This document shows positions 15,943 to 23,135 of a DNA stretch of 25,734 nt, piece by piece. The translations under genes and the position numbers were made by a program. The notes under the pieces are model-generated. The model saw only the letters and a program-made list of their open reading frames with translations, was not told the origin of the DNA and searched no databases. How positions within the stretch are numbered: the stretch's first letter is position 1; each line of letters opens with the position of its first letter. Origin of the DNA: a virus; the IMG/VR virus record IMGVR_UViG_3300014325_000038, positions 1 to 25,734 of that record. One strand, written 5' to 3'.

Positions 15943-17511
15943 TTAACTACCACCAGCACCAACAATTGACCAACTTAGACTATAAATTGAGAAAATTTCA
16001 CCACTGCTGAAAACATCTTCTGAAATAGTTAAACTATCTGTGTCAATGTTTATCGAATCATATCCTGACGCAATTGAATTAAGTTCCACTATTTCCGCCC
16101 CAACTAACTCTTTATCTATAGAAGTCAAATAGAGATAATCTATTTTCGCTTCACCAGAAGTACCATCTGTATTCAAATAGAATGATGTAGCTGTAGGGGT
16201 TGTTTTAGTTAACACAAGATGATTCCATTGACCCCACCGCAAATTAGTGAAGTCTGTAACCAAGATTCCATTAAGCCAGGTTGAATACCCCGATTGTACA
16301 CTTGCCTTGACTAACCCATCGGCACTAGAAAAAACGATTGGATCTTCTGTAGAATCTTTGGGCTTAAAAACTATCTCTATAGACTTTGGTATTGCATTTT
16401 GGAATTCAGAAGTTATCCAAGTACCAGCATATCCAACGTTGTCTAGATTAGTTCCTTCTGGACAATTGACTATTTCTTCAGCATATTCCAATGGGAAAAT
16501 AGGTGCGCCAGTTGTAGTTAAGGTTGCTGGTGTTCTGGCAAAAATATTAAAATTTTCTAACACTGTAAGAGCAATTTCAAAATCATCTGACACTTCACCA
16601 TTTACCTTAAAGGTAATGACGGTTGGGACTGAAAATTGTAATGTAGTTTCCTTGTAAAATGAGGCGACTATCCCATCGCCAATATCGTAATCTACTGACA
16701 AATTGTCATCGTTGGTCTTTATTACTAAGTTTAAATTAATGCCTTCGGGATTTGTCAAAAAGTATGTGCGAACAAAACTATTATCTGTTTTGTCAAAGGC
16801 GAATTCTGCAAAAGAAAGAATAGCTCTTTCAGTCACACTGAATGTGTCAAAAAGCGTTGTTTGTGCTCCAAATTTAGAAGCCGCATATGTGGTATGGCCA
16901 GATCCAGGATCATTGAGCGCTACCCGCTTATCTGCTACATTTCCAGCGTAAATACCAAGTCCATCAAGAAGGAAAAAATAATTAGTATAGAAATCTGTTC
17001 CTATTACCACATTGGTTGCTGTCGTATCAAGACTACCCAATACAAGAGAAGAGGAAGATTTTCCATTTATTGTAAGAACGATTTGATTACCACTTACCGT
17101 AATCAAGACATATAATTTTTCAAACCAAGAAGTTATTTCAAGACTACAAGTATTAGTTATCGACACGCCATTATTAATGGACACAACCCTTAAGGTCATT
17201 CCCATGGGATTCAAAAATAATCCACTTCCATTGTCAGATTTAAATATCGCTATTTCTGAAACAGGCTTTTGTGCGCTTATGACACATTCTGTAGTTACGT
17301 CATCAGCAAAAACCTTATTGCCACTGATTTCAAGAGAATTAGATGAGTTCATTAAAAATGAATGAACATGGCCATAAATAATTGGTTGCCCTGTGGCTGA
17401 TAAGGTATTGGCCACTATTGAAACAGATCCATTTGATTGATCAGTAGTTGACGGATCAGCCAAATAAAAAATGGGATGGCTAGCAAAGGCTAGTTGATCA
17501 TAATAGGACAT
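15943..17511 (-). CDS. LamG / concanavalin-like tail adhesin
   Basis: 522 aa. It starts MSYYDQLAFASHPIFYLADP, a variant of the P-YW-L opening used by phage tail proteins with LamG (laminin G/concanavalin-like) domains. Two such beta-sandwich regions can be read: about 10-185 (LYVLITVSGNQIVLTINGKS, FFLLDGLGIYAGNV) and about 365-480 (SIEIVFKPKDSTEDPIVFSS, WGQWNHLVLTKTTPTATSFY, IDYLYLTSID). A beta-rich linker with Ig-like character lies between. Very rich in Thr/Ser/Asn. Start codon shares a base with the previous stop (TAATG). Likely binds cell-surface carbohydrate at the tail tip. Confidence 0.7.
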   Translation of the reverse strand: MSYYDQLAFASHPIFYLADPSTTDQSNGSVSIVANTLSATGQPIIYGHVHSFLMNSSNSLEISGNKVFADDVTTECVISAQKPVSEIAIFKSDNGSGLFLNPMGMTLRVVSINNGVSITNTCSLEITSWFEKLYVLITVSGNQIVLTINGKSSSSLVLGSLDTTATNVVIGTDFYTNYFFLLDGLGIYAGNVADKRVALNDPGSGHTTYAASKFGAQTTLFDTFSVTERAILSFAEFAFDKTDNSFVRTYFLTNPEGINLNLVIKTNDDNLSVDYDIGDGIVASFYKETTLQFSVPTVITFKVNGEVSDDFEIALTVLENFNIFARTPATLTTTGAPIFPLEYAEEIVNCPEGTNLDNVGYAGTWITSEFQNAIPKSIEIVFKPKDSTEDPIVFSSADGLVKASVQSGYSTWLNGILVTDFTNLRWGQWNHLVLTKTTPTATSFYLNTDGTSGEAKIDYLYLTSIDKELVGAEIVELNSIASGYDSINIDTDSLTISEDVFSSGEIFSIYSLSWSIVGAGGS

Positions 17512-18035
17512 TATGTAGTGGTTACCCAGTAGGTTTTTCCGCTTAATTGTGACGGAAACCCTGTTGGCCCCGTTTCTGTGCCATTGGATGATGATAGATT
17601 ATTTCCTGTAGCTCCCGTTGTCCACAGATTAGCTACAGGACTTGTTGTTTTCTTATTCCACTCTGAAACAGGAATGGCTGGATATGCAAAAGGTGCAATA
17701 GAACGAGTAGTTTCCCAAGTCAAACTAATAGGATTAGTTGCGGTATAAGTAAGACGCATCAATGATTCATTTTGCGCCATCCAGCGCAATTGCTCTTGAT
17801 CTTTTACCAGAGTACCGTTATACCAGTTGTTCGCAGAAGATATATTTGTTCTTCTAAACCGTGTTTTATTGCTTGGACCATTTGGCCATATAAATAGCCA
17901 TTCATGCAATGTTGCATCAGCGCCAAAGGTACTAATCCTAACCCTAACCAACCCCATCCATGCCCCACAAGTTGGCAAGGTTATTTGTTTTGTTATAGCA
18001 GTACCAGCGGGTAATTCTATTGATTGACCTGACAT
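17511..18035 (-). CDS. putative tail/baseplate beta protein
   Basis: 174 aa, starting MSGQSIELPAGTAITKQI and ending GKTYWVTTT. It reads as a beta-sandwich followed by a Ser/Thr/Gly-rich tail (TTGATGNNLSSSNGTETGPT). It is coupled by TAATG to the LamG-like gene, and a tail-fibre or adhesin-accessory role follows from this pairing only. No Shine-Dalgarno sequence; TGT-TAGAAT ends 6 nt before the ATG, so its mRNA is predicted to be leaderless and separate from the lysin transcript. Confidence 0.6.
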   Translation of the reverse strand: MSGQSIELPAGTAITKQITLPTCGAWMGLVRVRISTFGADATLHEWLFIWPNGPSNKTRFRRTNISSANNWYNGTLVKDQEQLRWMAQNESLMRLTYTATNPISLTWETTRSIAPFAYPAIPVSEWNKKTTSPVANLWTTGATGNNLSSSNGTETGPTGFPSQLSGKTYWVTTT

Positions 18036-18041
18036 ACAATA

Positions 18042-18070
18042 ATTCTAACATTTATATAAAAAAGAGACAA
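18042..18070 (-). promoter_or_regulatory. leaderless-type promoter of tail adhesin pair
   Basis: On the minus strand: TTGTCT (18070-18065), 17-nt spacer, TGT-TAGAAT (18050-18042), then TATTGT and ATG at 18035. The -35 lies at the foot of the lysin terminator stem, so terminator and promoter overlap. Confidence 0.6.
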
Positions 18071-18087
18071 GGCTGGTCACCCAGCCT
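18058..18087 (-). terminator. terminator after lysin gene
   Basis: On the minus strand AGGCTGG-GTGA-CCAGCCT (18087-18070), with a few more pairs possible outside, then a T6 tract at 18063-18058. It begins 5 nt after the lysin stop. Confidence 0.8.
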
Positions 18088-18092
18088 CGCTC

Positions 18093-19088
18093 TTACCTTG
18101 GTTCTGCTTCTAGACAAATACTATATTCATGTGCTGAAGTTATATAAACAGTAAATTGATCTACATAGGAATAGGGATTGTTTACATCATCCCCGCCAAC
18201 TTGCACACCAGGACGCATTGTATCCTTATCTACATTTTCCCAAGTTTGATCATGAACATAAGTTTTATCTGGAGCTTGACCACCTGCGATTGCTTGAATA
18301 CGTACCTTATCCATTGGGCCAAATCCAGATTTTACTGAAATCCATGCTCTTGATGTAAGTGCAGAAACCTTGCCTGTTGGACAAACATAAACATGCTTAC
18401 GTTCACGTTGATCAGGGGGAGTGCTTCCAGTATAAGTTGGACCATAAGAATCTGATTGAACTGACATTTGTTTTACCTCCTTTTTAACAACTGTATTTGC
18501 GGTTCTTAAATCAAAGTTATTTGTATACGATTCATTCATATCTACTGAACCAGTAATTCCTGGAACTATACCAGAACTTGAATATTGATGAATATCATAA
18601 CGTCCACCATATTTTGGCATTGATCCATAGCGAGCAATCCAAATAGAGACATTACTATTCCATTGATCGGGCCTTATTTTGGTGGCAAATGAATCACTTG
18701 TGTATATTCCCGGCTTAAATCCTCGTGCTACCATTCTTGCACAAAATGCAATACCAAAATCTCTAGCACGTTGGATACTCGCCGAATCAGCAATACTAAA
18801 GGGAGCCTCTAAGTCCAACATGGGAACCAAATCCAAAGCACCAAGCCGCTTGATTTCGTTAATGAATACATCCGCTTGTTGTTCTGGAGTAGGACTTAAT
18901 TGAGCATAATGATAACCACCTACAGGCAATCCTACACTTTTAGCTCCTATTACCCTAGCATCAGAAGGACTACTCGCGATTGATCCACCATCAGTAGCCT
19001 TAACATAAACAAAGGTGACACCAGAGTTTTTAACACTTGTCCAGTTAGTTATGTTTTGATATCTATAGACATCTATTCCTTTTGCCAT
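18093..19088 (-). CDS. GH25 lysozyme-type lysin with C-terminal beta domain
   Basis: 331 aa. Residues 1-195 form a GH25 muramidase: Asp6 in GIDVYRYQ, YVKATDGG (28-34), Asp92/Glu94 in VPMLDLEAP and Asp183 in GSVDMNES match the catalytic set of the family. Residues 208-331 form a separate beta-rich domain (HVYVCPTGKVSALTSRAW, YSYVDQFTVYITSAHEYSI), probably for cell-wall or virion binding. An excellent internal ribosome site (GGAGGT at 18480-18475) lies 7 nt before ATG 18467 (Met208), precisely at the domain boundary. The gene has its own promoter, AAAGGAG before the start and a terminator after it. It may be the endolysin or, given its tail-gene neighbours, a virion-associated lysin. Confidence 0.9.
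   Translation of the reverse strand: MAKGIDVYRYQNITNWTSVKNSGVTFVYVKATDGGSIASSPSDARVIGAKSVGLPVGGYHYAQLSPTPEQQADVFINEIKRLGALDLVPMLDLEAPFSIADSASIQRARDFGIAFCARMVARGFKPGIYTSDSFATKIRPDQWNSNVSIWIARYGSMPKYGGRYDIHQYSSSGIVPGITGSVDMNESYTNNFDLRTANTVVKKEVKQMSVQSDSYGPTYTGSTPPDQRERKHVYVCPTGKVSALTSRAWISVKSGFGPMDKVRIQAIAGGQAPDKTYVHDQTWENVDKDTMRPGVQVGGDDVNNPYSYVDQFTVYITSAHEYSICLEAEPR
18465..18483 (-). promoter_or_regulatory. internal ribosome site and start inside lysin gene
   Basis: AAAAAGGAGGT then AAAACAA and ATG (18467), in frame with the lysin. It would yield the 124-aa C-terminal domain alone. Spacing (7 nt) and match to the anti-SD are better than for most genes in the window. Confidence 0.6.
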
Positions 19089-19106
19089 ATTTCTCCTTTC
19101 TTTCCT

Positions 19107-19134
19107 ATTATCACATTATTTGGAGAATACGCAA
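19107..19134 (-). promoter_or_regulatory. promoter of lysin gene
   Basis: On the minus strand: TTGCGT (19134-19129), 16-nt spacer, TGT-GATAAT (19115-19107), about 18 nt before the ATG. The short leader holds AAAGGAG. Confidence 0.5.
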
Positions 19135-19150
19135 AGTGTACAAATTAAGA

Positions 19151-19174
19151 AGTCCCGATCAAAAGATCGGGACT
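19151..19174 (-). terminator. terminator after ribonucleotide reductase gene
   Basis: Perfect 10-bp stem AGTCCCGATC/GATCGGGACT with a 4-nt loop, followed on the minus strand by TCTTAATTTG, a weak T run. It lies 78 nt after the reductase stop. Between them (19175-19251) I see no convincing gene. Confidence 0.65.
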
Positions 19175-19251
19175 CTATCCTAGGGTTAGCTGCACAAATG
19201 GCACTAACTTTCACTACCTCCACAGGCCATAACCTGCTTATTGCAAATATA

Positions 19252-21207
19252 TCACTTTTTGATTATATCTACAACTTCACACGCACCAGCACTTGAACTA
19301 CAAGCCAAAGTTTGACTACCTTCAGTATTGTCATCATTTTCATAATGAGAAAGTAATGACCAATGAATTTCTTTTGGCATACGCTCTAACCAAGCCTCAT
19401 ATTCTTCCTGTGTTATTTCTTGATATGGAGCTTGTTTATATACGTGATCGGAATAGGGCAAAAAACTGATTCCTGCTACATCTTCCCAATTTCGATAAAC
19501 CCAAGCAGCTACATCTAGCCATTCATCATCTCTAACAGAAATAGTTACTGAAGGATTATGCTCAGTCCAGTGAGTTCTATAGACCCGCCAAATTTCCAAA
19601 TGCTCTATAGCAGTCAAATCATTTCGGAATATAGATTTTTCGGGTGCCTTGGTTGGGAAATAGAACACTGTAGTATCATCAGGATTCATAACATCTTGTT
19701 CCGCTGGAATTCCAGAATCTTTCAAAAATGTTGTCAATGGATCATTATTCGAGCCACGAACTGAACGCAAATAATATTCACTATGCCATGGATGCATACC
19801 AGAAGAAGATTTAACAAGTTGGCTAACTGTACCACTAGGCTTAACGGTAGTAATGGCTGTTGATTGGTTGATTCCCAAAGCACTTGACCAGTAAAAATTT
19901 GTCTCGGTTGCATATTCTCGCAGTTCGTCCAAAACATCAGCCAATTTATTCAATCCTTCAGAACCATTGAAGAGTGCATTTCCGAATTGTCCAGTCATAG
20001 ACACACCCAGTAATCTTTCTTCTTCTGCGTTCTCTCTCCACGCTTTGCGAACGTATTTAAAGTTTGTCAAGGTTGATTGAATGGTTCCAAGAATTGTAGC
20101 AATTCGAACCTTTTCTTTAACTGTTTCCAGAGTATCATTTGCTTCAATGATAACTTCTGTCAAATTGCAAAGTCCTTGATTTCTTAAGGCGATTTCTCCA
20201 CAAGGATTAACACCTTCTACTTTTGAAGAATCTCTACGACCAAATTTACTAAGATGCTTACGAATGCTTTCAAGGTTGAATATTCCACGTTCACCAGACT
20301 TACTTTCAATGAGCGTAGCCCATTCAGCTAAAAAGGTTTCTACATCTGGCTTCGTCTCATAAATAGCACTGTTGTTGGCCAAAGCTCGTTGTCCATTCGC
20401 GCTCCACCATTCACCTGTTTTTGCTTTGGCAATTTGTCTGTCTGAAAGATCAGAAAGGCTAATCATGGCTGAACGTCTAACACCACCCACTACCACACAC
20501 TCAGCAATTTTACACATAAGATCATGACACTCCAGTGTTGTTAGTTTACGACCAGCAGCCTTTTTAAATGTTTCAATAAAGAAGTCAAAAACTGCACGAA
20601 GTGGACTAGGCCCAGATGCTCTCCCACCAAATGTTTTTAACCTTGATCCTGCTGGACGAACCTTAGTAGTATCTATCATGGGAATCTGTCCCGTATAAAG
20701 CATTGCTATTAATTCTTTAAGCGCCTTGGCCCAACCCAATTTAGAATCAGCCACAACAATAGTCGAATCAGTATGGAAGAATTCATCATTGACAACAGGA
20801 AGTTTTGAAACATTTTCCTGCGTAACGCTATAACCCATGCCTACACCATTCATTAGAATGTATAGACCTTCATCAAAGGCTCTTGGAGAATCTACATTTA
20901 AAAAGCTGCAATTATAACCAGCTAAGTTTTCTCTTTCTAGAGCTGGCCCTGCTGTCATCAGACAACGCATTGACGGCATAACCTGATGATTCATAATTGC
21001 ATTGCGAATGCTTCTTTGATCTTCTTCGTCAATATCATATTCAAAATTTTTACCAACGTGGCCAACCACAAACTCTACATATCTATTGACAGTTTCTTCC
21101 CATGTTTCTCTGCGCCCTAAATTATCGTCCCATCTGGCATATCTACTCACAGCGATAAAATTGCTATATGGGTCAACCAACGCACCTTCATTATTAATAA
21201 TTTCCAC
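19252..21207 (-). CDS. class II (adenosylcobalamin-dependent) ribonucleotide reductase
   Basis: 651 aa. Reduces ribonucleotides to deoxyribonucleotides for phage DNA synthesis, using a cobalamin-generated thiyl radical and no oxygen-dependent small subunit. The active-site set lines up with the Lactobacillus leichmannii enzyme: Cys100 (NLAGYNCSF) and Cys347 form the reducible pair, Cys336 in VNPCGE (334-338, with Asn334 and Glu338) is the radical site, and Cys336 to Cys347 has the same 11-residue spacing. KPSGTVSQL is the conserved substrate-binding stretch. The C-terminal shuttle pair is Cys636/Cys643 (CSSSAGAC). It is shorter than the ~740-aa reference. GTG start at 21207, with AAAGGAGAG upstream (11-nt gap). 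NrdH is encoded just upstream. Confidence 0.93.
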   Translation of the reverse strand: MEIINNEGALVDPYSNFIAVSRYARWDDNLGRRETWEETVNRYVEFVVGHVGKNFEYDIDEEDQRSIRNAIMNHQVMPSMRCLMTAGPALERENLAGYNCSFLNVDSPRAFDEGLYILMNGVGMGYSVTQENVSKLPVVNDEFFHTDSTIVVADSKLGWAKALKELIAMLYTGQIPMIDTTKVRPAGSRLKTFGGRASGPSPLRAVFDFFIETFKKAAGRKLTTLECHDLMCKIAECVVVGGVRRSAMISLSDLSDRQIAKAKTGEWWSANGQRALANNSAIYETKPDVETFLAEWATLIESKSGERGIFNLESIRKHLSKFGRRDSSKVEGVNPCGEIALRNQGLCNLTEVIIEANDTLETVKEKVRIATILGTIQSTLTNFKYVRKAWRENAEEERLLGVSMTGQFGNALFNGSEGLNKLADVLDELREYATETNFYWSSALGINQSTAITTVKPSGTVSQLVKSSSGMHPWHSEYYLRSVRGSNNDPLTTFLKDSGIPAEQDVMNPDDTTVFYFPTKAPEKSIFRNDLTAIEHLEIWRVYRTHWTEHNPSVTISVRDDEWLDVAAWVYRNWEDVAGISFLPYSDHVYKQAPYQEITQEEYEAWLERMPKEIHWSLLSHYENDDNTEGSQTLACSSSAGACEVVDIIKK

Positions 21208-21267
21208 CTATATTTTCTCTCCTTTAGACAAAAATAAGATACGATGTTGACCATTGCATCTTTAAAA

Positions 21268-21495
21268 TTATTTATTCTTTAGTGCCATCAATTTTGATGG
21301 CTGATGTCCAGACCAAATATCAAATTTAGTTTCGATAACAGGAACTTGCTTGATATTCAACTGAATTATTTTTTTAAACGCTTCAAAATCTTCTTCTATG
21401 TTTTTCTCTATATATTCAATGCCAAGTGTGGTAAGCATTGCTTTGGACTGCTTACACGCAGGACAGTTATTTTTTGTGTAAATGGTTACGTCCAT
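21268..21495 (-). CDS. nrdH: NrdH-like glutaredoxin
   Basis: 75 aa, thioredoxin fold. Cys11-Pro-Ala-Cys14 redox motif after a MDVTIYTKNN strand, cis-proline in VPVI (51-54) and WSGHQPSKL (61-69), which corresponds to the WSGFRPD signature separating NrdH from ordinary glutaredoxins. It likely re-reduces the C-terminal cysteine pair of the adjacent ribonucleotide reductase, taking electrons from host thioredoxin reductase. TGGAGA lies 6 nt before the ATG, and its start overlaps the HNH stop by 10 nt. Confidence 0.88.
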   Translation of the reverse strand: MDVTIYTKNNCPACKQSKAMLTTLGIEYIEKNIEEDFEAFKKIIQLNIKQVPVIETKFDIWSGHQPSKLMALKNK

Positions 21496-22037
21496 TTATT
21501 TTCTCCATCAACCGCATAATTGTAAATATCCTTGATCATTTCAAGGAAAACTTCTTCCTTCATTGCCCACTTAGCGACATTGACATCCTTATGCACAAAT
21601 TGAATATTACCAATGTGATAACCAATAGAAGAGTCAATACGATCAAGGCTTGCTGTTGGGTCTTCGCCTGAAAGAGTCAATTTCCGTCCAGAATAGGCAC
21701 AAATTCCGTTTTGTGCTTCCCAAACTTTGTCTAAATCCTCTAAGGTAATAGAGACATCAATATTTCTCTTTCTCGCCCCGCGTTTTACATTGCTTAGGAA
21801 AACCGACGAAATATATTTCCCACCACGCCAATAGGGAGATTCTATTCCCCTAGAAATATTTTCCTTGGTGCATGCAATACAGCCATTAGAGTTTTTCTTT
21901 ATGGTATCGGAAGCAAGATCATATTTTTGGCCACAACCAAGACATTTGACATTCCAGCGGGTTTTTCTATTTCTTGAAGAATGCCTGGATATCACCTCTA
22001 ATTTCCCAAAGGTACTTCCAATAAGATTTATGGACAT
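21486..22037 (-). CDS. HNH endonuclease, free-standing homing type
   Basis: 183 aa. The N-terminal zinc ribbon has Cys32-x2-Cys35 and Cys53-x2-Cys56. The C-terminal HNH domain runs about 105-160: GICAYSGRKL (111-120), ASLDRIDSSIGY (129-140), NIQFVHKDVNVAKWAM (144-159) with His149 and Asn153. The arrangement matches free-standing homing endonucleases of phages rather than the packaging HNH. It sits inside the nucleotide-metabolism cluster, next to nrdH and reductase, a common insertion target. It has its own near-leaderless promoter (TATACT 9 nt before ATG) and no Shine-Dalgarno sequence, fitting a later insertion with its own expression signal. Confidence 0.85.
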   Translation of the reverse strand: MSINLIGSTFGKLEVISRHSSRNRKTRWNVKCLGCGQKYDLASDTIKKNSNGCIACTKENISRGIESPYWRGGKYISSVFLSNVKRGARKRNIDVSITLEDLDKVWEAQNGICAYSGRKLTLSGEDPTASLDRIDSSIGYHIGNIQFVHKDVNVAKWAMKEEVFLEMIKDIYNYAVDGENKWT

Positions 22038-22046
22038 AATTATTTT

Positions 22047-22073
22047 AGTATACCAGTTTCAGTTTCTTCGCAA
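22047..22073 (-). promoter_or_regulatory. near-leaderless promoter of HNH gene
   Basis: On the minus strand: TTGCGA (22073-22068), 15-nt spacer, TGG-TATACT (22055-22047), then 9 nt to ATG 22037, giving a 2-3 nt predicted leader. No ribosome site. Confidence 0.5.
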
Positions 22074-22102
22074 TGATCTTGACCAGCACAAACAGTCTTT
22101 TA

Positions 22103-23083
22103 TCATTTCGTTATGTTGACATCTTCGAAAGCAATTTTGGTCAATTTTTCCCAATCATATTGATCATGAATTTGGAATGCCTGAGCATAGAATTGCTTGT
22201 GTAATGAGTCAATATTCTCCACTGCAAACCGCATCTTGTCAACTAGATCATCAAATTCTGGCATTGTTACTTTTCCAGGATGCATATCTGGCCAGGGAGA
22301 ATCTATATATCTACTCTCAAGACCTAGAGGACCAAGGAATTCTTTATATTCCGCCCATTCTTTGGTAACAATGGCTGGGGTACCTGTAGCTAAAGCTTCA
22401 AGCATAGGAAAACCAAATCCCTCCCCCGCAGAATTGCCTACAAACACATCAGCATTGTGGTAAAGACCTGGAAGTTCTTCCCTCTCAAGCATCTGTAATT
22501 TCAGTTTGACGTTTCCATCAGGGTAACCAATTATTGAGCCGCTATGGTCATATTTTCGGACATCACTATAGTCTTTGGCCTTGAGAATAAGCTGCACATC
22601 TTTACTATTTCCAAATGCCGCCCGGAATGCGTTAAAGCATTGTTGTCCACCTTTTCTAGGTGCAGGTATTCCATTATGTAGAAATTTAATTGGACCGTTC
22701 AGCCGCTTTTTCTTGGGGATGAACATAGGCTCAATTCCGTGTGGATAGACTTGAGCAACCTTGAACCCAAGATCTTCTAGTTGATTTTTATTCCATTCAC
22801 TCGCTGTCCAAATTTCATCTACCTCTTGCATAATTTCTGCCCAGCCTGGTTGCAGCTCTGTAGACTCAAATACATAGAGGTGTATATTGTACTGGTTATG
22901 GCTCAAATGATCACCATAAAACGGTGGTTGACAGAAATTGAGCTGTACTGATGGTGTAGAATCATCAAAGGTGACTTTATACCCATTCTTTTGTAACGAC
23001 GTTACCATGTTAAATCCAGCAATTCCGTAGCCAGTATGAGTATTTAGATCACCAATGTTTGTAAAAAAGCTTATTGGTTTCAT
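22103..23083 (-). CDS. GT4-type glycosyltransferase
   Basis: 326 aa, GT-B fold, retaining family 4 type. N-terminal domain: GYGIAGFNMVTSLQKNGY (18-35) and the HLYVFESTELQPGWAEI region. Linker: VYPHGIEPMFIP (112-123) with His115. C-terminal nucleotide-sugar site: FLHNGIPAPRKGG (134-146) and the E-x7-E motif Glu221...Glu229 in GEGFGFPMLEALATGTPAI. It transfers a sugar from a nucleotide sugar; the acceptor is not evident and could be virion protein, DNA base or host surface glycan. It is the first gene of the minus-strand block, with an extended -10 6 nt before the ATG and no ribosome site. Confidence 0.85.
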   Translation of the reverse strand: MKPISFFTNIGDLNTHTGYGIAGFNMVTSLQKNGYKVTFDDSTPSVQLNFCQPPFYGDHLSHNQYNIHLYVFESTELQPGWAEIMQEVDEIWTASEWNKNQLEDLGFKVAQVYPHGIEPMFIPKKKRLNGPIKFLHNGIPAPRKGGQQCFNAFRAAFGNSKDVQLILKAKDYSDVRKYDHSGSIIGYPDGNVKLKLQMLEREELPGLYHNADVFVGNSAGEGFGFPMLEALATGTPAIVTKEWAEYKEFLGPLGLESRYIDSPWPDMHPGKVTMPEFDDLVDKMRFAVENIDSLHKQFYAQAFQIHDQYDWEKLTKIAFEDVNITK

Positions 23084-23089
23084 GCAGGA

Positions 23090-23098
23090 ATTCTAGCA
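23090..23098 (-). promoter_or_regulatory. leaderless-type promoter of glycosyltransferase gene
   Basis: On the minus strand TGC-TAGAAT (23098-23090), then TCCTGC and ATG at 23083. No clear -35. It diverges from the plus-strand promoter at 23102-23129 with almost no gap, so the two may compete or share regulation. Confidence 0.5.
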
Positions 23099-23101
23099 GA
23101 C

Positions 23102-23129
23102 TTGACAAGTAGAATCTATGTGTTATGCT
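23102..23129 (+). promoter_or_regulatory. strong plus-strand promoter for small RNA
   Basis: Perfect -35 TTGACA (23102-23107), 16-nt spacer, TGT-TATGCT (23121-23129) extended -10. Predicted start about 23136. It is the best consensus promoter in the window and points at a stretch with no ORF that ends in a terminator. Confidence 0.7.
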
Positions 23130-23135
23130 TTAAGG

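Noticed and set aside
19204-19230. Tiny minus-strand ORF MACGGSES after the reductase stop, and a GTG ORF behind GGAGG nearby.
   Set aside because: The first is 8 codons with its ribosome site too close; the second reads through the terminator hairpin. Neither has support beyond chance.
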